A stretch of 64,000 nucleotides of DNA from Doris montereyensis (GCA_037039925.1 JAXRKP010000303.1:102501-166500); one strand, 5' to 3'. Shown: positions 12,801 through 24,274, counted from the stretch's first letter. The notes: a model not told the origin generated them from the sequence alone. Program-made: numbers and translations.

Positions 12801-14158
12801 CCCATGTATAGATCATAACACTCCGTGCATGTTAAAGATCCCTTGGCTGTTTACAGGACAGTCTGGGCAAAATTAAAAATCCTACCAAAACCCTCAGATC
12901 GTCCTAGTTGTGGATGTGGGTCAAATCAAATCAAAATCAAATCAAATTAAACCTAGAATTGGGTGTAGGGTAATCAGGAGTGGAGAGTACTGAGGCATGT
13001 GGTAGTTTGCATTGCTTTCCACGCCTTCACTTTCAATAAGTCTGGATTGACCAAGCTACCCATTTTGCTTTTGGGTCAAATTGCCTGGAATGGGAATCGA
13101 TCATAGACTTCCTGGGTAGTGGCAAAACACTCTCCTAACTTAGCTACTAGCGCCTACAAAAAACTAATACAACGGTTTAAATTTTAAAAACTTATCGACA
13201 ATCTGGGAAACCAGCAGAAACGAACTGTTAGTGAATTGAACTGCTAGTCATCATTGGATTCGCATGAAAGACCCTGCCCAATGAACCTCCTTTTGTAAAG
13301 GATCATAGTTACAAGTTTTAATTGTGCTCTCTCCATGATGAAACGTAGGATGTTGACATAGAATGGCAGGTTTGATTCTGATTATAGAAAAGATTTTTTT
13401 ATACATAATGTTCTTGTTATGATTTGTTTTTGTTTATCTTTTGTCTTGTCTTTGTCCCAATTGGGTTTTGATATTGATTCAATGTTTTTATTCTCTTGTT
13501 TTTAATGGGACTGTAGTCAGAGGCAAGGTGTCTGGCCTCTCGACCAAAAGGTGGTAAGGTTCACCTCAATAGTTTGCAACAAAAAATCTCGAGATTTTTT
13601 GTTTGTAAAATCACCCCTGTCCACAGGAAGATTGGTCGACACCTAGTCCCATCGGAGACAGACGATAAAAACGAGGTCCCATATGCCAAATCACAACACT
13701 CTGTCCACATTAAAGGTCCTTTGGCTGTTTACAGGGCAGTTCAGGCAGAATTAAGATCCTACTCAAAACCCCAGAGATCACCTCAGTTGTGGATGTGTGT
13801 AAAAGTAAAATTAAATCAAATCCAAGCAGACAATTAGGGTTTAAGTGATTTAATTGATCTGTTTGAAAACTGTTAAAGTCATCGACATAATCTCATCAGT
13901 ATGGGAGTAAGTCATTCCTCCTCTTCCGTTGTTGTCTTTTGCAGGTCCAACACAACGGCCTCATTCAGGAGATGCATCATCCGGCCACAGGAAAGATCAG
14001 AGTTACAGGGCCTGCTGTGCGGTTTAGTGACACAAAGACAGTCAGTCCTACTCCCCCTCCCGTTCTTGGAGAACACACAGACAGAAGTTCTTCGGAATGT
14101 TTTGAAATTGTCTGATGATCATATTCGCTCATTGCATGAGAAAGGAATTGTTGAATAA
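3855..14158 (+). CDS. SUGCT: succinyl-CoA:glutarate CoA-transferase (class III CoA-transferase), 12 exons, 5' exon missing
   Basis: Family knowledge: a mitochondrial CaiB/BaiF-type enzyme that moves CoA from succinyl-CoA to glutarate in lysine and tryptophan catabolism. Exons with GT-AG borders: 3855-3957, 4750-4823, 6022-6107, 6648-6698, 7050-7170, 7540-7631, 8057-8199, 8696-8791, 9960-10031, 11716-11812, 12367-12468 and 13945-14158 (TAA). They total about 417 codons against about 445 in human. Landmarks are [51 protein letters not shown] and YCSITGYGQTG. The motif GQHIDCNLL carries the presumed catalytic Asp at about 8177-8179. The first coding exon with Met and the transit peptide is not found. 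Anomalies: a one-base phase gap between the exons ending at 7631 and starting at 8057; a missing base near 11759 (an in-frame TGA follows); a missing base near 12424; and a 2-base loss or 1-base gain in a CA run near 14076. Each is read from conserved protein sequence that continues in a neighbouring frame. Identity is very secure; intactness is unsure. Confidence 0.93.
4360..4712 (+). repeat. SINE family B (tRNA-derived), copy 1
   Basis: A tRNA-like head with a B-box-like GGTTCGAGCCC near 4400 leads to a central block (TCTTAGGAAAGGTACTTCA, then CAGGTGTGAATGGGTACCCA). The tail reads CACTTGTGCAGGGATACG followed by a TATCTTTATC-type end. A second copy with the same order lies at 10862-11197. 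It sits in a SUGCT intron. Confidence 0.85.
4836..4992 (-). repeat. SINE family A, partial (3' part)
   Basis: On the minus strand it matches the 3' half of the SINE at 5573-5859: the AATGGGTACC-like core, the GTCCTG...GAGG stretch, AGAAACCAGGATAAGC and GGCC...AAGGAAC. It overlaps the end of SUGCT exon 4750-4823 only by proximity, starting just after the donor. The tRNA head is missing. Confidence 0.7.
5573..5859 (+). repeat. SINE family A (tRNA-derived), near full length
   Basis: The head TGGCTTAGTGGTTAAG (A box) and GGGTTCAAATGC (B box) resembles a tRNA. Next come a central block (TCCTTGGGAAAGGCATGCAA, CCCAGGTGCAAATGGGTACC) and a tail (TAGAAACCAGGATAAGCTCC, GGGCCTTGAAGGAAC). Further copies lie at 28365, 35330, 35531 and 45482 on the + strand and at 4836, 25853 and 63108 on the - strand. 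It lies in a SUGCT intron. Confidence 0.9.
6423..6612. repeat. tandem repeat, about 4 copies of a ~48-bp unit
   Basis: Four imperfect copies contain CATTCATAAAGATATCTCTC followed by AATTAACTTTATTCCCACTT. The first two are almost identical and the last two diverge (GATGTCTCTC). It lies in a SUGCT intron, ending 36 bases before the exon at 6648. Confidence 0.9.
10445..10656. repeat. ~106-bp direct tandem duplication
   Basis: Copy 1 (10445-10550) and copy 2 (10551-10656) both run from GTTTCGGAAATATTTCCGTA to GGAAGTAAAACTCAAAA. They differ only by short homopolymer lengths (GGG/GG and A5/A4). It lies in a SUGCT intron. The near identity means either a very recent duplication or an assembly duplication. 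Confidence 0.92.
10862..11197 (+). repeat. SINE family B, copy 2
   Basis: Colinear with 4360-4712 over the whole length: TAGTGTTGTGAG head, TCTTAGGAAAG, CAGGTGTGAATGAGTACCCA, GGGGATAAATGAT, CACTTGTGCAGGGACACG and CTATAAATCC. The B-box region is degraded. Confidence 0.85.
12700..12940 (+). repeat. SINE family C, partial
   Basis: The head ACTTGGTAGTCCAGAGGCAAG is followed by the body CATGTTAAAGATCCCTTGGC, TGTTTACAGGACAGTC and a tail with AAATCAAATC repeats. It is related to 13505-13830, 44875-45035 and 49425-49700. Confidence 0.75.
13505..13830 (+). repeat. SINE family C (tRNA-derived), near full length
   Basis: The head TAGTCAGAGGCAAGGTGTCT with CTCGACCAAAAGGTGGTAAG (tRNA-like) precedes GGTCGACACCTAGTCCCATC, CACATTAAAGGTCCTTTGGC, TGTTTACAGGGCAGTTCAGG and a tail AAATTAAATCAAATCC. 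It lies in the last SUGCT intron. The 87-codon open frame across it is not a gene. Confidence 0.82.
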
Positions 14159-14659
14159 TGATGTAGGCCTGTAAATATTTTGAAGATGTTTTTGGATGTC
14201 TTGTAAGACAACAATTTGAAGGATTTGTGATTGTTTGGCCAAGGTAGCTCATCGAATATGGTTAAAAAATTAAGATAACGGACAGAGCAGGATAAAGATT
14301 TTAATCAAAGCGTATGTTTTAGAAGAGTCCTCAGTTTTACAGATAAGGACACCTGGAAGCCATAATGTTCTTTAACACTTAGATGGGCGGGTTGACCATC
14401 ACTCGTCCACTGAACCCAAGGCACAATGGATACGACCAATGCAAGATGGAGGAGTAGTAAAACTGTCCAATTGCGATGCATGCTTGGTCAATTAAAAAGG
14501 CCAGGTAATTTCATGCAACTTACGACATCAGGAAAGAGCCATGGGTGGAGACTAGAAGACACTTTTGTCACTTTATGACAATGTCTTACGAATAGAACAA
14601 TAGGCTAATTTCATACATTTACAAAGGCTGGAAATGAAAATAGCAAAACTAATCTTCTG
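14159..14659. other. SUGCT 3' region / intergenic, nothing recognised
   Basis: Sequence after the SUGCT stop codon. It probably contains the 3' UTR, but no clear AATAAA was seen close to the stop. No further gene was recognised. Confidence 0.4.
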
Positions 14660-15200
14660 CACCTCTCTCTATTGCATTGTTTAAGGATAACTGCTTGGTC
14701 TTGAGGAAAAAGAGATTTGGTGAGAGAGGAGGTTATTCTTATTTCTTCTAAATCTTTTTTCAAATTGAGAGTAAAACATGTTGATCTGATTCACAAAGTT
14801 GGTTTCATTATCCACAGTAACTTCATTCTGATTTTGTTTACACCCAATAGTGTTTTCAGTCCTTTCCAAGTATCATGTGCATTATGCTCTTTGAACAATT
14901 TCTCAACATTCTCTTTGTGCTCTATCTTACCTTTATGTATATCAGCTTTCAGCTTCTTGGTAAACTCCTTCAAGCCATGGAGATCTTTATTCTTGAAAGC
15001 TGAGTACTTGTGATCATTGTCGTTGAACAGAGATCTTCATTGGTTTGTCACCCATGGTTTATCAGTGGGATATCTCACAAAGCTCTTGGAGGTTAACACA
15101 TTACCCATGCAGAAATTTATATATTTTGTTATATATCCATGATTAATGAATAGAGGAGCATGTTTTTTCAAACAGAGACCAATCTGTTGAATTGAAACCG
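14660..15200 (-). mobile_element. LINE fragment, ORF2 linker (Jockey/Rex1-like)
   Basis: Minus-strand translation gives KPWVT, then HGLKEFTKKLKADIHKGKIE, DTWKGLKTLLGVNK and NQINMFYSQFEKRFR in shifting frames. This is the typical linker between the endonuclease and reverse transcriptase of a non-LTR retrotransposon (a basic helix-rich region, a WKGL...G motif and an NxFYxxF motif). No catalytic domain is left. It appears to be a different lineage from the flanking CR1/L2-like pieces. Confidence 0.65.
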
Positions 15201-15261
15201 TCACAGTCTTTCAATAGTCTTGTTTTCAAGATGTTGAATGGTTTTCTTTCTTCTCGTCCAG

Positions 15262-16660
15262 TCTTGAGTTTGGGTCTATGTTAGCCACAAGGTATCCAAA
15301 GCTGGTGTTATGTCAATTGGTAGCACGCAGTGTATGGTGTCCAGATACGTCCTGATGTCACAGATCTTTGAATAAAAAAAGTCTGCAAATCGCTGTGCCA
15401 GTTCACTCGGGCATTTGCAGGTTGGGGTGTTGTTCTGCTGATGACTCCCTGGCTTCATGAAGTCATTTAGGGTTTTGACCAGGTTTGCAGTATTTTGACT
15501 GCACGATGTTGGCTGATTCTTCAGAAATTCTGTCTGAGTATAGCTGATCAGCCGGTTCCGTCTGTTTTGATTTCGATGTAAATTTGCTTGTGCACTCGCA
15601 AGTTTTGTCTTCCTCCATGTTTTTTTCTGTATTGCGAAATTCGTGTTTTGCTCTCGAATTTCGGGCTTGTACCGCGTCTTCAGTCGAATGACAAGAGGGT
15701 TTTGTTGTAGACCTCAATCATATCAGACATGTTGTTTTGTTCTTGTAGCTTGGTTATAAGTTGGCTCTTCAATAAGTCATTTTCAAAGATTTTTATGTTA
15801 ATTTCTTTTGTTTTCCTGTGGCGGATGGTTTTGAGTGGGGTTAGGTTTGATGAGGTTGAAAATGATGATATGTAATTGTCGTCTGATATGGCACATTCTT
15901 CCACACTCACAGATCGAAAAAATGGATCATCTTTCCCAACAAGGAACAAGTCCAATATATGTCCACATATACGAGTTTGCTCACTAATGTGCTGTGTAAG
16001 TCCTGCTGACTCAAGAAGAAATTTAAGTTTTATTGTGTTTGAATGTTTGGTGTCAAAATGAATGTTAAAATCGACAATGATATGATTTCCTGATTGTGAG
16101 GACTTTTCGAAAAAAAAATGTTCAAATTCACAAAAAAAAAATTGATTAGTTTCAGTCCGTTTTTTGTGGAACATGGTGGTCGGTAGATTCCAATGAGACG
16201 GTAATTGTGTCCCTCAAGTTCTTATAAAGTTTCAATGTATTCAAAAGTTAGTTACGTTTTGTTTAGAGAGATGTCTTTGATGTCCAAGTTGTCTTTAAAA
16301 ATAGTCATAATTCCCCCACCTCTTTGTGTTATTTGCGGCCAAGTAGGAATATCCTTCTTTGTCGGGATGTTTTCATTGTTACCCATGTTTTTGTGATGAC
16401 AATAATGTCTGCTTCCTTTTCTGTAATAAGATTATATATTAGAATGCCTTTGTTGTTGATAGAACATACGTCCGATGTGTAGTTTCTTGTTTTTGTTTTC
16501 TTTTCTGTCGTCATTGCGTTGGATATGTGCGATGTTCAATGCATCACAGCCTCGTGTAGGGCGTTGAAAGGTGACACATTCGATAGGCCCGTCTGTGTTC
16601 TTGCCACATTTTCTCACCGCCCCGTGTTCCCCTCGGCCGCCTGTAGATTGGCGGCGGTTG
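15262..16660 (-). mobile_element. CR1/L2-like LINE fragment, endonuclease region, decayed
   Basis: Minus-strand frames show LITEKEADIIVITKTWV (endonuclease N-terminus), RGGGIMTIFK, HIIVDFNIHFD (the DFNxH motif), ICGHILDLFLVGKDD and SDDNYISS. They continue into the linker (KCPSELAQRFADFFYSKI). The element is 5' to 3' from high to low coordinate, broken by frameshifts, and ends before the reverse transcriptase. Confidence 0.75.
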
Positions 16661-16974
16661 CGAGTGAAACAGACCCTGAGGCTGGGAAGAGTGAAACAAC
16701 ACAGTGTTCTTGTTTTTGTAACTGAGTGCGACTCTCAAAACAAGAATTGAAAGGTTTAAAACTGCAGTTGCACATGTGAAGATCCATTGTGAATAAAAAA
16801 AACGGTACTGTTAAATAACTAGCTTATTAAAATGTTTGAAAATTTATATATATAATAAAGTCAGATCTAAAACTTGCGTCCTTCAAAAACGTAGGGGCAA
16901 AACACATCTTGAATTAGATATAAATCCGATAAATAGAACAGAACACTAGGAGCACAAATACAAGCGACCTGTCA

Positions 16975-18130
16975 GCGCTGAACACATATTGCTATAGCGC
17001 CCACTCCCATCTTACGACAGCTCTAGGCGCATTTATACACACATAGTAAAAACATGAGCAATGTACATATTATATAAAAAATAAGAATTTTTTTTTTAAA
17101 TACATGAAATATCATTTATAAAGGTGTATGGTACATGAATTAAAATCGCATAATTAAAACAATTACCTTACTTCTAAGAAGCATTGCATGAGGTATGTTT
17201 TCAGGTGTTTTTAAAGGTGTCTTCTGACGTGTCAAACACAGATTGTATTGACAGCGGAAGAGAATTCCAGATGTGAGGACCTGCGTATTTAAAAGAACGC
17301 AATGACAGATTTTGTCAGGCCTTTCTTTGGAGGAACGCTTAACAGACATTGATTTCTAGATCTCAGTTGGCAAGATGGAACATAATCAGAGATCAGGTCT
17401 TTCAAGTAATTTGGAGCTCAGTCAGTTTTACATTGTGACACAATGTCGCAATTTTGTACATTATTCGATTATCCATCGGGGAGCCAATGCAGAGAAATGA
17501 AAATAGGGTAATGTGTTCATATTTCTTTTTTAAGGCTGTTTCCGTGTTGCGATATTGTCTGTAAGCTGACTGATTGGGTTTGAATGATTTTATATTTCAA
17601 AGATGCTTCTTTCATTGCATTGCAACGACCTTTTCCAAAATTTTCTATAAAAAATGGGAGGTTCAGTAGAGGGGTTACGATTAGTGTTTAAAGGCCTTAC
17701 GTACAATTCTAATTTTTAGAGATTCTTTAACAATGATTGTTATGGCAGGTGATCTAAATATTTAATTAATAATAATGTGTCAATTGGATCAAGGTAACAA
17801 GATTTCGGTGGTGAAGATCTTATAAAGGGTCTTAAGCTCCTCCTCGGTGACCGGTTGGAATTCACAGAAGAATGTATCACCCTCAAATCGTTTGAAAGTC
17901 GGTGGTGAATGATGATGCTGGTCGAGATTGTTTCTGATGAGATGCACTTTATCTTTGAAACAATGTCCAAATATATTAGGTAGGTCATTCCTTGAGTAAC
18001 CGGTTGGAACATTTTCTTTGTCAGATTTTGCTGGTTATGTGAAACAGGGCGCGCGCAGTTGTGCACTCGATTTTGCTGTTATAATATTCAGCCTTTGCAG
18101 CTTTAATAAGTAGCTTCATGTTGTTGTTAT
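16975..18130 (-). mobile_element. CR1/L2-like LINE fragment, partial RT and 3' end
   Basis: Reading on the minus strand: FKDK..IR and EEELKTLYK, then PKSCYLDPIDTLLL (the usual KSCxLDPIPT motif before the RT) and QSAYRQYRNTETA (RT region). After a gap come YAGPHIWNSLPLSIQSVF, the conserved ORF2 C-terminus, and a 3' tail with GCGCTATAGCAATATG. Large parts of the RT palm are deleted. It lies 5' of the endonuclease fragment at 15262-16660, so the two are probably separate insertions. Confidence 0.7.
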
Positions 18131-19309
18131 GTTGTTTGTAAATTTGTTTGTGTATCTCCAGGCTTGTAGAATGCCATTGTCATCAAAAATCAAGAAGTGA
18201 ATAAAAATCACAAAATCTAGCAGCAAGCAATAGTAGATAAAAATATATGAACATGGCGGTCTGCTGATAATACATGATATGAAATTGTCATAATCTACAA
18301 AAATGCACTGATAAAAATCCAACTTTATTATAAATAATAGAATAAAACACTGTTATACAGCTGTACATAAAATCTCAACAAGAATAAACTTGACAATCAC
18401 TGTAAAAATAAAGAAATCTTGCAGAACACTTGAACACCGCTTGCCAGGCGAATACACAAACACACCAACAACTCGTAATTGAAGGTATGACACGTGTTAT
18501 GGTCAGGATCGCCAATTGGTGGCAGAGTGGTACTTTTGTATGTATTCACAATGTTAACATAGCACAAATCAACCGTATTTCGATCTCGAATTGGGTGCAA
18601 ACATGAAAAGTCGGTAGCACAAAGTCAAGATTACACGCTTTAACTTTAAAGTCACCGGTTATGAAGGAAAACAATCGCTCAAATTTTGTTGCTGTTACTT
18701 TGACTATAAATTATAAAGAAAAACAAAATGAGATAAAGCAAAATACAACGAAACAAATGAAAAGAGTAATAACAACCCCTACTCCTGCCTTGAAAGAAAG
18801 AAAGAAACCTGAAAGAAAGAAAAACAGCACACAAAAATATCAGGTTAAATATCACTTTCTTAATTTAGTTTTGAAATTAAAAATTTCAGGTCCTCCATAT
18901 TTGTACTTTGACACCGCCAATTCACTTACCTAATTTCATTTCATAGAAAGTTTATCTTAAATGGTCTTCCATAGATTTGATGTTTTCAAGCAGTATACAA
19001 AGAAATGTTCTATAATTAATCATCCATTTCTGAACAATATGACAATAAGAACAGTGGGGAGTCGCGAATTCCCATTTTGTGTAGTAGAATATTTGTTGCA
19101 TAAATAATGTTCAGTATTTTCCACTGCAATGCTCTCAATCTTGTTTGCCTTAACGCATCCTAAATTTCAATGTTTATCTGTGATACGAACTTCAAACCTT
19201 CGGGGCCACAAATTTTCTGTTTGTGATATTTCCATTACTTTAATCAGTTTTAGGAATCCTTTCTTCCAATTTCTACAACTGTTTCACCTTTTTAAAGATT
19301 TGTTTTAGA
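18131..19309. other. no gene recognised
   Basis: AT-rich intergenic sequence. Short open frames (for example a Lys-rich one at 18661-18933) show no domain or splice context. A GAAAGAAAG-rich patch lies near 18790-18825. Confidence 0.4.
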
Positions 19310-19780
19310 GTGCAATGCTTTCCATAATTTTGTCGTCTATCATGGAAGCCTCTGAATCAATGTTATGATCAATGTCCACTATCTTCCGCTGTCGCAACGC
19401 AGTCTGGCATAGAATCCATAAGAGTGGATTTCGTTGGTAAGGCCGCTCATGTCGGTGTTGTCCTCAGTCTGTACTTCACCTGCAGGCATGGTGCCAGCAG
19501 TTTGCTATTGTCTGAGGCTTGCCTTTCTTTTAGGCTTTGTGGATGAATTCAAGGGCGATCTTCAGGTTCAAATCTATTGGTTTGTTGTCGTCCATGCACT
19601 CTAAATAAAGTCTCATTTGGTGCCTTCTGTAGAGGGCCTTGAAATTTCTGATGATGCCATCATCCAGTGGCTGCAACTTGTATAGAAACCTAAGTTGACA
19701 GCAGAGATTCAAAGTTAGTGGGTGAAAGTCCGGAGACGCCATTCTGAGTTCACAACACAACTGTTGCACTTCAACAGAAA
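19310..19780 (-). pseudogene. Tigger/pogo-type DDE transposase fragment
   Basis: The minus-strand frame at 19530-19769 ends with YKLQPLDDGIIRNFKALYRR and DLNLKIALEFIHKAW-like sequence. This is the LQPLDxGIIxxFKxxYR block of Tigger-type DDE transposases. A neighbouring frame continues with KPQTIANCW and an acidic tail to about 19310. Only the C-terminal part of the catalytic domain remains, in at least two frames, so it is inactive. Confidence 0.8.
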
Positions 19781-20456
19781 GGCCAGTGGTCGGCAGACTT
19801 TTTGTTATTTACCTTAGAGGGGATCATTTCAAGTTAAATTATCAATGTTATCTGGAATATTAGGGGCTTTGTGCGAGTTAAAATTTGCACAATAAGAGTA
19901 AGTTTTTTCGATTTGAAAAGGTTGGCAGTTATGCATGTATATCATTTCTTATTGTTCATCCATGTGAAAGATATTTTTATGTAACTGGATTCTGTGTGCA
20001 AAATCCCCACTGGCGTCTCTCCAAATGTCCAAAGGAAATTGTATTTTTTTTAGTTTGAGTTTTTATGCTTTGCTCTGCTGTTCACATTTGATCTGTTTGA
20101 TGGGATACAGATTTCTCAAAGTTAATTTTCCAAACTTGCGTCTTTTCTGACTATAAATAAATTTCCAACTTCATCAGTATGGCAGTTTTTTCCAACTCTT
20201 CACAATGTATCTTGACATACAATTTGGAGTAAATTAAGTTTTAAGTAGTGGGTGAAAAAAATCACAATTTTTTTGTTTTACATGTATATCTAATGGCTAT
20301 CCCTGAGTTTGGATTTCACTTCATATCAAGAAAACTTTCCGTCCGATCTTTGCTCTCCTTAATTCATCCATTTCTTTACCAATTTCTCTGTTGTGCAAAG
20401 GCAGCAAAATTGTATTCATCAGTTCAGGCTTTGAATATGAGTTGGATTTACTGGTA
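19781..20456. other. no gene recognised
   Basis: AT-rich sequence between the transposase fossil and a small MITE. No coding similarity was seen. Confidence 0.4.
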
Positions 20457-20524
20457 CAGTAGTGTCCGCCTAAGAACCCGGTCCTTGGGAGTCAAAAACA
20501 GCAGGTTTTAGGCAGACACCACTG
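20457..20524. mobile_element. 68-bp palindromic MITE with TA target duplication
   Basis: TA precedes CAGTAGTGTCCGCCTAAGAA at the left end, and GGCAGACACCACTG is followed by TA at the right end. The ends are imperfect inverted repeats of about 23 bp, with CAGT...ACTG termini as in pogo/Tigger elements. Only about 20 bases lie between the arms. It may be a relic of the same group as the transposase fragment 0.7 kb to the left. Confidence 0.75.
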
Positions 20525-20526
20525 TA

Positions 20527-22284
20527 CTTAAATATGTATTACTGGCCTCTATGGGTTCAGTTATAACTTATAGGCCCCTAAATGTGAATTTGTCGGCAAT
20601 GCTACTGAGAATCAAACTATAATGTTGATTGTGTAATCATGATAGGCTTTTAGGCCAAATCTCCCAAAATTGTACAAACTGTTAGAAGAAGAACAGAATA
20701 TATTAAAGGGGGACGTGGGTATAGTCAAAAACACCAGGAAAATTGTTTTATCCATAAATATTTTCGATGATAAGACTTGAACATGTCAAATGTCAACTAT
20801 AGAAAACATTCTGCCATTTCTCTTAACCCTGTGGAAAATTAAAAACTAAGAACAGACAAGTTTGAATTTGTCTTTGTTCATGCTCAACAAATTGTTCAAT
20901 CAATGGACAGACTAGTATTAAGAATGGAGGCTTTACAATATGAAGAACATGTTTTTTAAAATTATTAATAAGGCTAACTACAAGAGAATATTTAAAGCTG
21001 TTGATGCAAATTGTATTTATTAAAATATGTAAATCTAGTCATGTGTGGTATAATGTAGTACATGTCGTAATAGTGCAATTGTCTCAAAAATGTATTAGGT
21101 AATTGTTATGTCATCTTTTGACAGTACTTATTGTCATAATCGTTGTTATGTCAACTTTCAATTTGATGAAACAAATAGAATGCATTATTCCTGCCACTGT
21201 TACTAGCTTTACTTATCAACCTGTGGTTTCAATCTCTCTCCTCCTTTTCTTAAATGACAATGACAATCATTCATTATTACATTATTTCACATCTGTTTGT
21301 AAACCATATCAATAAAACTCCTGCATTGGGCAAAAGGACAGTTTTTCTTTTCATGCATACAATAAAACGTTATCATTAATTTCCTTTCTTATAATAAATT
21401 TGATTGCCATTCAAACGGTGACAAAAAAGCCCAATGACCATCACTATGACTACTATAACAAGTCCTAAAATAATCCTTTCTCATGTATATATACTGCATG
21501 GTCCTTACTAACCAATATGAAACATCTGCACTGTTGAAAACAGTGATGACCTTTACTAGAGTATCTGTATTGATGGTGATAAAACTTTCCAGTACCTCAC
21601 TTTGGTTGTTGCACAATATATCAGCAATTTTGTCTTTTTTAATCTGCACCATGTCTCATCTTATTAAAGTTGAGTTAAATCATTCGAGAATGCTAGTAAT
21701 CAGAATATCACTTATTGAGAAATACTCCATAAAGGAAAGAAGTTTTTAAAACAGTCATTGCCTTGCTTTACCTTTCTTATTCACTGTGTTTTTGTGTAAA
21801 TGTGTGACAACCATATTGTTGGCTCAGAATTAGGCTGTCCCAACTACTCATTCACTCATTTTGAGAGAAACAATCTTTAATTACTATTAAGTTCTCAGCT
21901 GGAAAGAGAATCTGAAGTCAAAACAAAATGCATGTGAAATTTATGACAAAGGTAGATCACGTTTGGTTACAATTATTTTTGAGACAGGATTAATTGACGA
22001 CTGTAAATCCGATGTTGATTGTAACTAAAAAATCGTGAAATGTGTAGTAAGAACAATATAATTGTGTGCCGATGATTTGTTCAATGAATTACTATAAAAA
22101 ATTAGAAATTCAATGAACAGAGAGATCAAAATAGCGCTTTTCTTCCTTGTGAAAGTAAAAAAGAAAATGACAGTTAACATTACAAGGGAAAGCAAGAATT
22201 TATACTTATACATGTGCTTTCTTAGAAATGTTTGTTTGCTCCATTGAAATTTATCCTGTTCATCATATGAAAAAACTCCAGAAA
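20527..22284. other. no gene recognised
   Basis: AT-rich intergenic sequence. Overlapping open frames near 21390-21750 on both strands lack domains and splice context. AATAAA sequences occur near 21311 and 21360 on the + strand without an associated gene. Confidence 0.4.
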
Positions 22285-22375
22285 ACTTTTCATCCTGTTG
22301 GGATTTGAACCCTCAATTTTTTGGTTGCAAGGCCGTCACTTTGCATCTGGACAACCGAGAGCAGCTCAAGAGGAG
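22285..22375 (-). repeat. tRNA-like SINE head remnant
   Basis: On the minus strand, GTTGTCCAGATGCAAAGTGA (A-box-like) is followed by GAGGGTTCAAATCCC (B box). It resembles the head of SINE family C, but the body was not recognised. Confidence 0.55.
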
Positions 22376-24272
22376 AGTTATGCACAGCAGTTTTTAATTG
22401 ATTCAACAAATTTGAATATGGTCAAACATAGTATTTGGCATAATACTTAAATTATGTTAGTATTTCTTATTAGATTATGTGTATTTGGGTGTGTTTTGAT
22501 CATCTACATACCTGGTTTAATTGAAATGCCTTCATATTTGAATTAAATATATTGGGAAAAACACAACTGTCTTGACAACTTTGAAAAGTTTGGTAAGTGT
22601 CTGTTAAAAATCATGATGTCAGCCAGTCTGGGTGTGATGTTAAGGGGCAATTTATATATTTTTTAAAATATGTTTCCTGAGATAGATGTGCTTGTAAGCG
22701 GACTGTGCTGTTAGGCGACATGTTCATAGACCGCTACTACCATATTGCAACCTTGGCTTTGTTTGGTAAACTAAACATTCTCGGGATATTTTGCATTCCT
22801 CAGTCACTTTTTAAGTTATTGCCCACCTTCTGTCTGTGGAAATTTTGGCCGAGAACTGAGATACCTTGCAAGCGCTAACCACATTTCAAAAGGCCTTGTA
22901 TCTAATTGGATGATTAATAAGTGTGATAAAGATTTTCCTTCTTTTTTTATAAGAATCTTAGTAAAATGTCTTCTTACCAGGTGAAGGAGGAAGGATATGT
23001 TGAGATCATGCATTTGATTATTGGCGATGTTTGGCAAAGAAAGAAAGAAAGGACAATGGCTCATTAAAAATAAAAGGCAAAAGATAAGACAAACAGAACT
23101 CATGGTTTCATTGAAATTAACCCTGCCCACCATCTGTGATGATTTCAGAGTGAATTAAGAGGAAACAGCGCAAAAAGAAATATAAGGGAAAATGAATGAA
23201 ATGAAAGAAGTAGGACCTACTACCAATGGCACCGTCAACCGCATTCGAACTGAAGGAGGAAGCAATAGCCATCCCTGTATTTATTGATAAGATTTTTAAA
23301 TTTAAACTAAGGAGGAGGGGGTAAATTCAGGTCCAGCAGATAATGAATAACTCTGAAATGCACAGAAATATTGCTGTTTATGTACTTTATTTAATTATTT
23401 TTTTAAATCAACAAAGAACATTTTAGGTGTATGATTATAATATAATGCAGTAAGTCAATACAATTCCTGTACAATGGAATCCATTTAAGGCAACTCAAAT
23501 GATTTATGAGACAATGTTGAGCTACATAACAGTTGACAAGTACAACAGGTATGACATTGACAGCCCAAGAATGCCAAAACCTCAATCACTTCAAAAACTC
23601 AAAAAACATTTTTGGCAATGTTAGAAATACATAGATCTAACCATGATACAACAAACCATACAAGTCCTCAAAAAAGAAAATGTGGCTTCTATAGGAAGAA
23701 GCAGGTTTCATTAAGCTAGATGAGTAAGAAATAAACCCATGCTTGACTGAAATGTTCAGATATACTCTTGAGAAAACTTCAGATAGTAACCAATAGAAAA
23801 TATGTAATTTCTTGTTATTTCATTAACTTTTTTCTTCTCATTGATCATACTCACAAATATACACACATTACTCCTTTCATGCTTTAGATCTGACAAACAA
23901 GTAATGAACAAGTGAGTATATTATATAATATATACAAAAGACAAAGATTGATGTAAAGCCAATCAAAACTGGTCGTTCACCCTTCATGCGAGGTAATTTT
24001 AAGAGGAAATGTGTACTATTACTATGCTGCTTATTTTATTAGAGTCTGTATACTATAAATGAAGAAAGAAAACAAATGGACTTTTGAAAAGCTGTATTTG
24101 ATTTGACTTCAATATATGTGGACTTTTCAAAAGAATACAGAACTAATTGTATATATGTATTGTAAACATGTAAAATAAAAATATCAGCATAACATAAATT
24201 GTTAAACGACATAAAAAATCTCATACTAAAATAATCACATCATTCAAAGCAATATTTAATCAAAATGTGATA
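22376..24272. other. no gene recognised
   Basis: AT-rich intergenic sequence without recognisable exons. Short open frames at 22816-23133 (-) have no similarity that could be named. Confidence 0.4.
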
Positions 24273-24274
24273 TA

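Noticed and set aside
13574..13837. 87-codon open frame
   Set aside because: Lies within SINE family C and repeats in other copies only as nucleotide similarity.
21389..21749. Overlapping open frames on both strands
   Set aside because: Neither shows a domain or splice context; typical chance frames in AT-rich DNA.
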